Positions 34,363 to 43,434 are shown, numbered from the stretch's first letter. The stretch: 64,000 bases of DNA from an uncultured bacterium (GCA_937958695.1 CALGNK010000011.1:62001-126000); one strand, 5' to 3'. Numbers and translations: made by a program. The notes: generated by a model not told the origin, from the sequence alone.

Positions 34363-35247
34363 TCATGAGATTTCACATATTCTTGGTCCTCCTCTTACCA
34401 TCTTAGTTATAAAGCATCTACCATAAGCTTCTATAATCTTTAATCTATCTAGTTTGTCTAATATATAAGATTCGTCAATCTTTTCATCCATAAAGATGCC
34501 AACCGCTGTACCACTATGAGCGACATTTACACCGTAAGCCCCAGCATCTAGGGCGCATTCTATTATCTCCTCTAGATAGGGTTTTGAAAGGATATTCTGC
34601 TGTATCCTTGCACTCCTTATTGCAGATTCCCCTACCTTAGCCCAATCTCCACTTTTCAAGGCATGCTCCATTTTTAAATATGCATCATCCCATTCTTTAG
34701 CATAAGAATATAGATTAATATCTGTCCTACTATGATAACCTAAGGTATCTACAAATCCCTTACCCTCGAGTACTATCACTTTAAGAGAAGGCACTGGAGC
34801 TAATGACAAGACAACTTCTCCATTTAAAGAATCAAATAATGTTATATCTTCAAATACTATACTATCGGTAGGCTCTATAGAAACCGCTATCTTTGCTATT
34901 GTACTATTATCAAACTCGGTATCGAATAAAATCCCAACGCCCAGTATGGTAGAGGAAATATCAGCAGTACTACTACTCATCCCCTTTCCAAAGGCTAATT
35001 GAGATTCTCTTTCTATTCTTATATTTTCTATGTATCCCTCTGAAATTCCAATAAATCTTAAGGTCTTTATTATTGCCTCTTTTATCTTAGGCATAAAGTT
35101 CACTTTTCTCTTTTCTCTCGTGAATTCGATATAGAGGGTAGTCCCTAACTGTATAGGATAGGAAATCAAAAGTTCTTTACCTTTTATCAATCCCTGTATC
35201 AACTCTCCACAAGATCCTGGACAGTAGACTTTTACTCTTCTATTCAT
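34363..35247 (-). CDS. pduX: L-threonine kinase of cobalamin synthesis (PduX-like GHMP kinase)
   Basis: The 294-residue kinase has the GHMP ATP-binding motif FGKGMSSSTAD and the family-specific start KVYCPGSCGELIQG. PduX phosphorylates L-threonine to L-threonine 3-phosphate, which CobD decarboxylates to the aminopropanol phosphate linker of cobalamin. The neighbouring gene is that decarboxylase, with a 4-bp overlap (ATGA), which supports the assignment. It is the last gene of the riboswitch-led operon. Confidence 0.9.
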   Translation of the reverse strand: MNRRVKVYCPGSCGELIQGLIKGKELLISYPIQLGTTLYIEFTREKRKVNFMPKIKEAIIKTLRFIGISEGYIENIRIERESQLAFGKGMSSSTADISSTILGVGILFDTEFDNSTIAKIAVSIEPTDSIVFEDITLFDSLNGEVVLSLAPVPSLKVIVLEGKGFVDTLGYHSRTDINLYSYAKEWDDAYLKMEHALKSGDWAKVGESAIRSARIQQNILSKPYLEEIIECALDAGAYGVNVAHSGTAVGIFMDEKIDESYILDKLDRLKIIEAYGRCFITKMVRGGPRICEIS

Positions 35248-36311
35248 ATATTAGAGAAATCTTTCAAGACCTCAATGAGTTTTACATTACTACTGTGATC
35301 TTTTACCGCTAATCTTATATAACCCTCATTTAAGCCATCGAAGTTCTTACAATTTCTTATAAGTATTCCCCTTATCAGTAAATAGTTTTCTAAAACTGAC
35401 ACGTCTATATCAACCTTTACTAAGATAAAGTTCCCCCAACTTGGATATGGATGTGCCCATTTGATACTAGATAACTCTTCTAAAAGAAATTCCCGTTCAG
35501 ACTTGATAAGCCTTCTTGTTTGTTCCATAAATTCCCTATCTTTTAATACATATCTACCAGCTAGGTCTGCAAGTATATTTACCGACCAGGGTAAAGAGTT
35601 TTCTCTCATTTTACCAATAAATTCTTCTGATGCTACTGCGTATCCAAGCCTCATGCCTGGCATTCCAAAGAATTTTGTAAAACATCTAATTACACATAGG
35701 TTTTGAAAGGATTTAACTAGATTTACCGCTGAGTGCCTTGGATAGTCCTCTGTAAATTCAATAAATGCCTCATCTAATATCACCGAAATGTCTAATTTAG
35801 AAGTTTCTTCTAGTAGGAGTGTAAGAGAAGAAAGCTCTATAAGTCTTCCTGTTGGATTATTTGGATTGCAAAGGATTAGCATCCCATATCTCTTTTTCCT
35901 AAGTACACCAATTAGAGCTTCAACATCTAGCTTAAAATTCTCTTTCATAGGGAAATATTCTACATTTAACTCATTTATCTTACAGATACGGGCGTATTCA
36001 GAGAATGTTGGTATTGGAATAACTACATCTTTCCCAACTGTCTTTATACAGAGAGAGATTATCTCTATAGCACCATTTCCAACTAGTATATTATCCAAAT
36101 TTAAGCCGATATAATTTGCTATCTCTCTTCTCAGTTCCACATAATCTGGGTCTGGATAGTAGACTATATCAGGTAATAAGTTATATAGGTGCTTTATAAG
36201 CCCCTTTGGAAACCCTAATGGATTAATATTGGCACTAAAGTCTAAGATCTTCGAAGGGTCCCTATTTAAAATCCTAGCAAACTTATGTACATTTCCTCCA
36301 TGCCCTAACAT
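35244..36311 (-). CDS. cobD: Threonine-phosphate decarboxylase
   Basis: The 355-residue PLP enzyme belongs to the aminotransferase fold I family. It starts with the cobalamin-specific GHGGNVHKFARIL and has SANINPLGFP, LCNPNNPTGR, the PLP-phenol Asp in VILDEAFIEF and the Schiff-base Lys in CFTKFFGMPGMRLGYA. It removes CO2 from threonine phosphate to give (R)-1-amino-2-propanol phosphate. Histidinol-phosphate aminotransferases look alike, but the HGGN start and the location between cbiB and pduX favour CobD. Confidence 0.93.
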   Translation of the reverse strand: MLGHGGNVHKFARILNRDPSKILDFSANINPLGFPKGLIKHLYNLLPDIVYYPDPDYVELRREIANYIGLNLDNILVGNGAIEIISLCIKTVGKDVVIPIPTFSEYARICKINELNVEYFPMKENFKLDVEALIGVLRKKRYGMLILCNPNNPTGRLIELSSLTLLLEETSKLDISVILDEAFIEFTEDYPRHSAVNLVKSFQNLCVIRCFTKFFGMPGMRLGYAVASEEFIGKMRENSLPWSVNILADLAGRYVLKDREFMEQTRRLIKSEREFLLEELSSIKWAHPYPSWGNFILVKVDIDVSVLENYLLIRGILIRNCKNFDGLNEGYIRLAVKDHSSNVKLIEVLKDFSNI

Positions 36312-36313
36312 AG

Positions 36314-37249
36314 CTAGTATCTAATAAGACAGCCAAGTATAAAACCGAGGATCGATGTCCCATACATTACTCCTATGGCTAATAATATATGCTCAGGAGT
36401 TATCCTCTCCAAAGGATCACCTATGTAAGGTTTCTCTACAATACGTCCCCCGTAGGAATTTTGCCCACCTAATTGTATGCCTAATACTCCTGCCATACTA
36501 GCCTCAGGATATCCACTATTCGGACTCGGGTTTTTATGTCCATCTCTCTTCATTATAAATAATCCTCTTCTTGCATCTAATCTAAAAAAGAGCGATGAAA
36601 TAATTATGAGTAGAGCGGTTATACGAGACGGCAAGAAGTTGGCTATATCATCTAGACGTGCGGAAGCCATTCCTATATTGATATATCTCTCGTTTTTATA
36701 GCCCACCATAGAGTCTAACGTATTTATTGCCTTATAAGCCATAGCTAAAGGAGCTCCCCCTATAAATAGGTAGAATAGTGGAGCTATAATACCATCAGAG
36801 GTATTCTCTGCTACCGTCTCTATAACTGCCCTAGATATACCTTGTGTATCAAGATTTTCAGTGTCTCTTCCAACTATATAAGACAGCGATCTTCTAGCAC
36901 TGCTTATATCATTAGATTTTAAAAATCTGTATATCTTTTTCGCCTCATCCCCTAGGCATTTGGTAGCGAGCGTAGTGTATATAAAGATAATATTAAGGAT
37001 ATGGAATAGGAATATATTAATAGATAAACTTATATTAAGTATCAGCCATACTGCCAGGTAAGATAATATAACAGTAACACCTGCCAATAGAAATCCTGCT
37101 ATCTTCTCTCCTTTAGCTGAACGAAAGATACCCCTAAGTAACTTCTCAAGGGATGATATAAATATACCTATAATCCTTACAGGATGAGGAAACCAGTATG
37201 GGTCTCCAAATATAAGATCCGCTATATAACCCAAGATTATATCGATCAT
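36314..37249 (-). CDS. cbiB: Adenosylcobinamide-phosphate synthase
   Basis: The 311-residue membrane protein has four to five hydrophobic helices. Diagnostic segments are GYIADLIFGDPYWFPHPVRIIG at the start, SLSYIVGRDTENLD, ETVAENTSDGIIAPLFY and MAYKAINTLDSMVGYKNERY. It joins aminopropanol phosphate to adenosylcobyric acid at the membrane. Its gene overlaps cobQ by 4 bp and lies 2 bp before the threonine-phosphate decarboxylase gene. Length and motifs are standard. Confidence 0.95.
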   Translation of the reverse strand: MIDIILGYIADLIFGDPYWFPHPVRIIGIFISSLEKLLRGIFRSAKGEKIAGFLLAGVTVILSYLAVWLILNISLSINIFLFHILNIIFIYTTLATKCLGDEAKKIYRFLKSNDISSARRSLSYIVGRDTENLDTQGISRAVIETVAENTSDGIIAPLFYLFIGGAPLAMAYKAINTLDSMVGYKNERYINIGMASARLDDIANFLPSRITALLIIISSLFFRLDARRGLFIMKRDGHKNPSPNSGYPEASMAGVLGIQLGGQNSYGGRIVEKPYIGDPLERITPEHILLAIGVMYGTSILGFILGCLIRY

Positions 37250-38745
37250 CCGATACCCATTATGTCATATATAGTATCCATATCTAGAGCATTTCTTACA
37301 GCCATCGCAAGTTTATCGTATTTAGTCGCCTTTATATCCCTTAATGGTTCAATCTTTACCTTTTTTTCTATCCCTTTTCTCTTGTATATAGAAGAGATAA
37401 ATCCTTCAAGAAAGTCCTCATTATCGAAAATTCCATGTAGATACGTCCCCCATACTCTGCCATCGAGAGACATATACCCATCTATCTCGTTGTACTCTAT
37501 TTCTCCCCTTTTTACAACACGGGAAAAAGGAATAGCATTCTTTCCTATACTCTCTGTTCTTCCCATATGGATCTCATAGCCTCTCAATAGATATGGAGTA
37601 TTTTCCAGTTTAATTAATGTCTGAGTAGTAACCTTTTCTTTCTCTAAGACAGTAACTATATCTAAAAGTCCTAACCCTTCGCTCTCTTTTATCTCAGATT
37701 CAATATTATACGGATCAATAACCTTCTTACCTAACATCTGTAGTCCTCCGCATATCCCTATAACCATACCATTGTCCTTTACATATTCTTTTATCTTTTC
37801 ATATAAACCATTAGCCTTTAGATACAATAGGTCACCTATAGTATTTTTTGTACCTGGGATAATAATTACGTCTGGATTGCCAAATGTGTCTGTATTATAC
37901 ACATATCTTATCTTTACCCCTTCTATGTAATAAAATGGCTCAAAATCAGTAAAATTTGATATGTGTGGCAGATATAATATAGCTATGTCTATATCGCCAG
38001 TATTCTTAGAAACCCTCAAGTAGTCTGTTGCACTGTCCTCTTCATCTATATGAATATCTAAGTATGGTATGACACCTAAAACTGGCCTCTTTATTATCCT
38101 CTCCAACATCGCTAGACCAGGCTTGAGTATCTCAACATCACCTCTAAACTTATTTATTATTATCCCCTTAACCCTTTTTCTTTCTCTCTGGTCTAATAAA
38201 ACAAGAGTGCCAACAATAGAGGCAAATACTCCTCCCTTATCTATATCCCCAACAAGGAGAACGGGACAATCTGCTATCTCAGCCATTCCCATATTTACTA
38301 AGTCGTTATCTTTAAGATTTATCTCTGCTGGACTTCCTGCCCCCTCTATCACAACTATATCGTACTTATTGGCTAATTCCTCATAGGCTTCCTTTACAAT
38401 CTCTCTAAGGGTTGGTTTAAACCTTTGATATTCCTCTGCAGTCATATTTTTATAGACCTTACCCTTTATTATCACCTGACTACCAATATCACTTGAGGGT
38501 TTAAGTAGTATAGGATTCATAAGGACAGAAGGTTCTATATTGCATGCCTCTGCCTGTACCGCCTGTGCCCTTCCCATCTCCTTGCCATCTATGGTTATAA
38601 AAGAATTTAACGCCATATTCTGCGATTTAAATGGAGCTACTCTAAAACCATCTAAAGTAAATATCCTACATAAGGCAGTGACTATAAGACTTTTCCCTAC
38701 AGAAGAAGCTGTTCCTTGAATCATGATACTCTTTGCCCTTTTCAT
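37246..38745 (-). CDS. cobQ: Cobyric acid synthase
   Basis: The 499-residue amidotransferase converts adenosylcobyrinic acid a,c-diamide to cobyric acid by adding four amides. It starts with the P-loop-like MIQGTASSVGKSLIVTALCRIF and has APFKSQNMALNS and GDIDKGGVFAS. It ends in a glutaminase-like domain with Cys in GICGGLQMLG and His in YLHGIFDN. CobQ and CbiP name the same enzyme. It follows btuF after a hairpin (38769-38794). Its presence implies a corrin source, either synthesis genes elsewhere or salvage of early intermediates. Confidence 0.96.
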   Translation of the reverse strand: MKRAKSIMIQGTASSVGKSLIVTALCRIFTLDGFRVAPFKSQNMALNSFITIDGKEMGRAQAVQAEACNIEPSVLMNPILLKPSSDIGSQVIIKGKVYKNMTAEEYQRFKPTLREIVKEAYEELANKYDIVVIEGAGSPAEINLKDNDLVNMGMAEIADCPVLLVGDIDKGGVFASIVGTLVLLDQRERKRVKGIIINKFRGDVEILKPGLAMLERIIKRPVLGVIPYLDIHIDEEDSATDYLRVSKNTGDIDIAILYLPHISNFTDFEPFYYIEGVKIRYVYNTDTFGNPDVIIIPGTKNTIGDLLYLKANGLYEKIKEYVKDNGMVIGICGGLQMLGKKVIDPYNIESEIKESEGLGLLDIVTVLEKEKVTTQTLIKLENTPYLLRGYEIHMGRTESIGKNAIPFSRVVKRGEIEYNEIDGYMSLDGRVWGTYLHGIFDNEDFLEGFISSIYKRKGIEKKVKIEPLRDIKATKYDKLAMAVRNALDMDTIYDIMGIG

Positions 38746-38768
38746 ATTACATCTCCTAAAATATATCT

Positions 38769-38794
38769 TAGGGCGGTATTTAAATACCGCCCTA
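38769..38794. promoter_or_regulatory. Intercistronic hairpin after btuF
   Basis: A perfect 26-bp palindrome (arms TAGGGCGGTATTT and AAATACCGCCCTA) lies between the btuF stop and the cobQ start, both transcribed leftwards. No T-run follows on the minus strand, so full termination is unlikely. It resembles the hairpins found after the other four binding-protein genes in this window. Confidence 0.65.
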
Positions 38795-38805
38795 TTTTAT
38801 AATAG

Positions 38806-39696
38806 CTACTTAAAAAGTTCTGGGTGGAGGTATTTAGCTATGATCTCAAGAGCCAATACTAATCTTGGTCCAGACCTAAATACTATATCGTCGTTTATCT
38901 TATATACCTTCTGATTCTTTACTGCCTTTAAGTTATTCCAAGTAGGTCTTTTAGAAATCTCTAAAGGATCACCACTCATACTAGATTCTGCGCCTATTAT
39001 TATATCAGGATCCTCTTTTACAAGCTGTTCAAGGCTAAAAATAGGATAGGCAGATTTTGCAGAACCTGCTATATTTATCCCACCTGCTTTCTTTATAAGA
39101 TCATCTATAAAACTACCAGGTCCTGCACTCATTAATGGCTCATGCCAGAGTTCAAAGAAAACCTTGGGTTTAGATTTAGCCTTAGCTACTTTACTAGTAA
39201 CCTTAGCTATCCTAAGCTTTAGTTCAAAGCCTAAATCCTTAGCATTCTTCTCTGCACCACAGATACGACCTATCGTATAGATACTCTTTATAACATCCTC
39301 TAAAGTCCCAGGGTAAGAAACAAAAACTGGAATTCCAAGCTGTTCAAGCTTCTCTACTGTTTGTCTCTGAACTCCACCAGTTGCTATTATAAGGTCTGGC
39401 TTTAGAGAAAGAATCTTTTCAATATTTGGACTTTGGAATGTTCCAATCTTCTCCTTTGCCTTTGCCTCCTCCGGATAGTTACAGAAGGTACTAACACCTA
39501 CTACTTTTTCGCCCAAGCCTAGAGCAAATAATATCTCAGTTACCGATGGAGCAGTAGAGATAATCCTCTGTGGCTCTTTAGTAATTGTTATTTTCCGCCC
39601 AACATCATCTTTAACAGTAATAGGGAAAGCTAAAGCAATATTAGTCATAAGAGCAAAAATCAGTAATAAACCTATAGCATAAATAATCCTTTTCAT
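38806..39696 (-). CDS. btuF: Cobalamin-binding ABC substrate-binding protein
   Basis: The 296-residue protein has a signal peptide (MKRIIYAIGLLLIFALMTN, cleavage near ALA) and a long-helix-linked two-lobe fold (class III binding protein). Typical segments are RIISTAPSVTEILFALGLGEKVVGVSTFCNYP, KPDLIIATGG, TIGRICGAEKNA and KVFFELWHEPLMSAGPGSFIDDL. A cobalamin riboswitch directly upstream supports a B12/cobinamide ligand over iron. The SD is GAAGGAGGG. No BtuC permease gene is adjacent; the ATPase encoded at 2052 is a possible but unproven partner. Confidence 0.9.
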   Translation of the reverse strand: MKRIIYAIGLLLIFALMTNIALAFPITVKDDVGRKITITKEPQRIISTAPSVTEILFALGLGEKVVGVSTFCNYPEEAKAKEKIGTFQSPNIEKILSLKPDLIIATGGVQRQTVEKLEQLGIPVFVSYPGTLEDVIKSIYTIGRICGAEKNAKDLGFELKLRIAKVTSKVAKAKSKPKVFFELWHEPLMSAGPGSFIDDLIKKAGGINIAGSAKSAYPIFSLEQLVKEDPDIIIGAESSMSGDPLEISKRPTWNNLKAVKNQKVYKINDDIVFRSGPRLVLALEIIAKYLHPELFK

Positions 39697-39732
39697 TATT
39701 TTCCCTCCTTCTCAAATATTTACCCCCAGTTA

Positions 39733-39823
39733 TTACCCCATCAAAAAGAAATAGATACCTAAGGCAACAAGAAGGGAAAATATTATGAGCTATTTAATCT
39801 CTCCATAAAGCCAAACCTCCTTT
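39733..39823 (-). other. Possible tiny ORF or broken micro-protein after the riboswitch
   Basis: AAAGGAGG (39823-39816) lies nine bases before an ATG at 39806 that encodes only MERLNSS before a stop. One frame over, the sequence reads IIFSLLVALGIYFFLMG and stops at 39733, a clear membrane helix. Adding one base near 39786 would join them into a 24-residue membrane peptide. It may be a leader peptide, a frameshifted micro-protein or chance. Confidence 0.3.
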
Positions 39824-39846
39824 CCTCGAAGGATCTGGCATATATC

Positions 39847-40000
39847 CTAATAGGCAGGTCTCCTGGCTTCTAGCATAGGTCCTACGCCTTCCCAGTTTCC
39901 CAGTGGCATAATGTAGAACCCATAACGCTAGTCACAGTAGCGGGACTGCAGCGGATTTTCACCGCTTTCCCTTTTAATCCCCAATAGGGGAACCTATTAG
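39847..40000 (-). ncRNA. Cobalamin riboswitch
   Basis: Read on the minus strand, the P1 stem CTAATAGG/CCTATTAG closes the element. It contains AAAGCGGTGAAAATCCGC, then GCAGTCCCGCTACTGTGA, and ends with the B12 box AGCCAGGAGACCTGCC at 39868-39853. These are the conserved blocks of the adenosylcobalamin riboswitch. It lies 150 bases before btuF and should turn the operon down when B12 is plentiful. No terminator is obvious, so control of SD access (39823-39816) is more likely. Confidence 0.95.
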
Positions 40001-40020
40001 AACTATGCATCTTGTTTGGT

Positions 40021-40049
40021 ATGATACTATAATTAGAATTTTAGGTCAA
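40021..40049 (-). promoter_or_regulatory. Promoter of the cobalamin operon
   Basis: On the minus strand TTGACC (40049-40044) and TATCAT (40026-40021) are 17 bp apart. The transcript would start near 40014, just before the riboswitch. It diverges from the ROK gene promoter 50 bp away. Confidence 0.65.
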
Positions 40050-40099
40050 GTAATTTAACTACGAATTAATTAATATTTTATAAATTAAAATAAAAACAC

Positions 40100-40128
40100 T
40101 TGACATTAGAATAAAATAGTATTATAAT
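40100..40128 (+). promoter_or_regulatory. Consensus sigma-70 promoter of the ROK-led cluster
   Basis: TTGACA (40100-40105) and TATAAT (40123-40128) match the sigma-70 consensus perfectly with a 17-bp spacer. A 12-bp palindrome, ATTTTATAAAAT (40127-40138), overlaps the expected start and could be an operator for the ROK regulator. The operator is only a guess. Confidence 0.8.
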
Positions 40129-40166
40129 TTTATAAAATGAAATAAAGGAGGGTTGTTGAACAAGGG

Positions 40167-41342
40167 TTGAACAGAGAGTCTTCTATACTGTTAGTCTTAG
40201 ATATAATAAGAAGATATGGGCCCATTAATAGATATGAGATTGCAAAAAGGACATTATTCAGTCCTGCAACTATAACAAGCATAACCGATAGACTTATTAA
40301 GGCAGAGTTTATCTCTGAGATCCCAGCAAACATCTCAAAAAGGGGTAGAAAACCTATTAATCTTACTCTGAGTAATGGAAATCACTTATCTGTAGGGATA
40401 GAGATAGATTCTCATCATATAACCGGAGTAGTTATAGGATTAAACGGGGATATTATAAAGAGCAAGAAAAGCCATATAGACAAATATGCCCCAGAGGATA
40501 TATTTGGTGAAATAATTAGACTGTATAACTCTCTCATCGATAATTTAGATAAGAATAAGATATTAGGTCTTGGAATTGGAATTCCCGGACTCATAGACCC
40601 AAAGAATAAAAAAGTAATCTTCTCAGCAGTTTTAGGTTGGAAAGATGTATATGTAAATAAATTTTTTGAGAATCTAAATATACCATTCTTTATAGAAGAC
40701 AATGTAAGGGCGATAACTTTGGGAGAACTCTGGTATGGCGCAGGTATAGGGAAAGACAATCTTCTATGCATAGGAGCAGGAAGAGGTATAAGTGCTGGAA
40801 TAGTCATTAATGGGTCTATATATTCAGGTCCTAACGACCGCGCTGGAGAGTTTGGACATATGGTAATAGGAAAAGATGGGAAACAATGTAGATGCGGCAA
40901 TTATGGATGTCTCGAAGCATACGTATCTACAGAGGTGATAATAGAAAAGGTTCTTGAGGGAGTAAAGAATAATGCATATACAGGATTTGATCCAAAAGAC
41001 GAAAGCAGGTTGCTTGAAGAGATAATCAATACTGGTAAGAGCGGAGATAAGTTTATACTTAACATATTTGAAGAGGTGGGTGAATATCTAGGTATAGGCA
41101 TTGCCAATCTAATAAACTTCTTTAACCCAGAATTAATTATCTTAGCTGACGAGTTAGCCAAGGCAGAAGAACTTATATTGGAACCACTAAAAAGAAATAT
41201 AAGGCTTCATGCGCTTCCTCCCATTCCAAACATAGTCATCTCAAGATTAGGATCTCTTGCCTGTGCTATAGGATCAGCCACCTTAGCAATAAAAGATTTA
41301 CTCTACTCTAAATTAGATAGTTATATAGGAGGTGGTAGCTAA
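40167..41342 (+). CDS. ROK-family transcription regulator
   Basis: The 391-residue protein has an N-terminal winged helix (YGPINRYEIAKRTLFSPATITSITDRLIKAEF) and a ROK sugar-kinase-like domain. The domain has the zinc motif CRCGNYGCLEAYVS and the sugar-binding segments GAGRGISAGIVINGSIY and RAGEFGHMVIG. Such NagC/XylR-type proteins repress sugar genes until a sugar binds. The likely start is TTG at 40167, 14 bases after AAAGGAGGG, a longer gap than usual. It heads a plus-strand cluster for import and breakdown of a carbohydrate-like compound, which it probably controls. Confidence 0.9.
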   Translation: MNRESSILLVLDIIRRYGPINRYEIAKRTLFSPATITSITDRLIKAEFISEIPANISKRGRKPINLTLSNGNHLSVGIEIDSHHITGVVIGLNGDIIKSKKSHIDKYAPEDIFGEIIRLYNSLIDNLDKNKILGLGIGIPGLIDPKNKKVIFSAVLGWKDVYVNKFFENLNIPFFIEDNVRAITLGELWYGAGIGKDNLLCIGAGRGISAGIVINGSIYSGPNDRAGEFGHMVIGKDGKQCRCGNYGCLEAYVSTEVIIEKVLEGVKNNAYTGFDPKDESRLLEEIINTGKSGDKFILNIFEEVGEYLGIGIANLINFFNPELIILADELAKAEELILEPLKRNIRLHALPPIPNIVISRLGSLACAIGSATLAIKDLLYSKLDSYIGGGS

Positions 41343-41439
41343 GGGTAATTTAGATAATTTACAAAAATTTTCTTATAAGCTTGGTGAGGCTTAAAAGGGT
41401 AGGTTTAAGTTATTAAAAATAGGAAAGGAAGTGAAGATT

Positions 41440-43344
41440 ATGAGAAGATTTTTAAGCATTTTAATTAGTGTAATGTTGATTTCAATGCTAGTAGTGGGAA
41501 TTATGCCTAATGCTTTTACTCAGAAAAAGTACAATGAAGCTCCAGAATTAGCAGAGTTAGTAAAACAAGGTAAGCTTCCACCTGTAGAACAGAGACTACC
41601 AAAAGAACCTCTAGTTCTTACACCACTAGAAGAGGTTGGGCAATATGGAGGAACTCTACACCTATTACATCTACCTCAGTATCCTAGTCTTTGGAGAGGC
41701 AGGATGAGCGAACCATTTCTTATTTATTCTACTCCATATCTGGACAAAATTCTTCCTAATGTAGCTAAAGCTTGGAAAATAACTAAGGAAGGTAGAGTAT
41801 TTACTTTCTTCTTAAGAGAAGGAATGAAATGGTCGGATGGTCAACCATTTACTGCTGATAATATAATATTCTGGTATGAAGATATTATTAAAAATGACGA
41901 ATTATCCCCAAGTAAACCAGCATATCTAACTTCTAGGGGAAAGTTAGCTAAGGTTAGAAAGCTTGGAACCTATGTAGTAGAGTTCTCCTTCGATGAACCC
42001 TCTGGAATATTTTTAGATGCTATGTGTACAACTTTACCTGCCTCTCCTTCTCATTACTTAAAACAGTTCCATCCAAAGTATACTTCTACAGACAAGCTAA
42101 AGGAATTAATGAAAAAAGAAGGAGTTGATAACTGGAGAAGTCTTTTTTATACCAAGGCTAGTAACCTTCTTAATCCGGAATGCCCTACTATAGGTGCATT
42201 TGTATCTGTAACTTCAATGAATGAGCCAGTATTTATATCTAAGAGAAATCCTTATTATTGGAAGGTAGATACTGCTGGGAATCAACTACCATACATTGAT
42301 AAAATCGAAGATGCTGTTATTCAGAATCCAGAGACATATCTTCTTAAAACCTTAGCAGGAGAGGTTGATTATACAGCTATTGCATTTGTAGGAGGTTTAC
42401 CAAGTTATTCAGTAATTATAGAAAATAGAACGAAGGGCAATTATAGATTAATCCCATATATCTGGCCCCCCAACAACCTTGGTACAATCCTCTTTAACTA
42501 TGGTCACAAAGATACTGTAATACGTAGTTTATTTAACGAAAAACGTTTCCGTATCGCTCTATCTATAGCTATAAATAGAGACGAGATAAACAAACTCCTT
42601 TTCAAAGGACAAGCTATTCCTTCTCAACCAACTTTTGCACCAGGGCCACCTTATTATGGAGATTTCCCTCTCTCTAAGAATTATACACAGTTCGACACTG
42701 CAAAGGCAAATCAGCTTTTAGATGAAATAGGGTTAACAAAACGCGACAAAGATGGATTTAGATTAAGACCCGACGGAAAAGAATTGACATTAACACTACT
42801 AGTTACTACAGGTTGGCCATTTGAAGCCGTGGAGATAGCAGAGCTTTGTAGGAAGTATTGGGCAAATATAGGGATAAAAGTAGTAAATAAACCCATAGCC
42901 GAAGAACAATTGTTTGGATTACTAGAAGAAGATAATTACGATATGGCTATGAGAGCATTAATGTTAGGAGGATGCACTCAACCTGTACTTACTAGAGGAG
43001 AACTTTGGCCTGCTTCTAGATTTTGGACAGTTTCACCGGCTTGGGCTAAGTACCTATATTCTGATGGGAAGGAAGGAACAGAACCTCCGCAGGATGTTAA
43101 GAAACTAAAACAGCTCTTTGACCAGGCATCAAAGGAGGCAAATACTAGAAAGAGAAATAACATAATAGTACAGGCTCTTAAGTTAAACCTAGAAAATATC
43201 TGGGCTATTGGAATTGTTAATGAGCCTGAAATAGCAAAGCAGTATATATTCAAGAACTATATAAGAAACGTTAATAGACCTAATGAACCAATACCTGCAG
43301 AACTATTCTCTATTCCGCCCTCCCAATTCTTTATAAAGAAGTGA
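41440..43344 (+). CDS. Peptide-type (family 5) ABC substrate-binding protein 2
   Basis: The frame is open from a GTG at 41431, but AAAGGA at 41424 fits the ATG at 41440 better. The 634-residue protein has a signal peptide (MRRFLSILISVMLISML, cleavage near AFT) and the shared mature start QKKYNEAPELAELVKQGKLP. Family 5 markers are SDGQPFTADNIIFWYEDI, KRNPYYWKVD and ALSIAINRDEIN. It probably binds the compound whose breakdown is encoded downstream. A perfect 34-bp palindrome follows its stop codon, before the permease genes. Confidence 0.92.
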   Translation: MRRFLSILISVMLISMLVVGIMPNAFTQKKYNEAPELAELVKQGKLPPVEQRLPKEPLVLTPLEEVGQYGGTLHLLHLPQYPSLWRGRMSEPFLIYSTPYLDKILPNVAKAWKITKEGRVFTFFLREGMKWSDGQPFTADNIIFWYEDIIKNDELSPSKPAYLTSRGKLAKVRKLGTYVVEFSFDEPSGIFLDAMCTTLPASPSHYLKQFHPKYTSTDKLKELMKKEGVDNWRSLFYTKASNLLNPECPTIGAFVSVTSMNEPVFISKRNPYYWKVDTAGNQLPYIDKIEDAVIQNPETYLLKTLAGEVDYTAIAFVGGLPSYSVIIENRTKGNYRLIPYIWPPNNLGTILFNYGHKDTVIRSLFNEKRFRIALSIAINRDEINKLLFKGQAIPSQPTFAPGPPYYGDFPLSKNYTQFDTAKANQLLDEIGLTKRDKDGFRLRPDGKELTLTLLVTTGWPFEAVEIAELCRKYWANIGIKVVNKPIAEEQLFGLLEEDNYDMAMRALMLGGCTQPVLTRGELWPASRFWTVSPAWAKYLYSDGKEGTEPPQDVKKLKQLFDQASKEANTRKRNNIIVQALKLNLENIWAIGIVNEPEIAKQYIFKNYIRNVNRPNEPIPAELFSIPPSQFFIKK

Positions 43345-43356
43345 AATTTTCAGTTA

Positions 43357-43390
43357 TTCCGGATAAGGCTAAGCTTAGCCTTATCCGGAA
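43357..43390. promoter_or_regulatory. Perfect 34-bp palindrome after binding-protein gene 2
   Basis: The two 17-base arms are TTCCGGATAAGGCTAAG and its exact reverse complement, starting 12 bases after the stop codon. As RNA this forms a very stable hairpin. No T-run follows, so the permease genes should still be transcribed, probably at a lower level than the binding-protein gene. Confidence 0.75.
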
Positions 43391-43434
43391 ACATCTTATT
43401 ATAAGAGAAGGATTTAGAGAGAAGGTGATATAAC

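Noticed and set aside
41343-41439. A separate promoter for binding-protein gene 2
   Set aside because: No convincing -35/-10 pair could be placed. The gene is probably transcribed from the consensus promoter ahead of the ROK gene.
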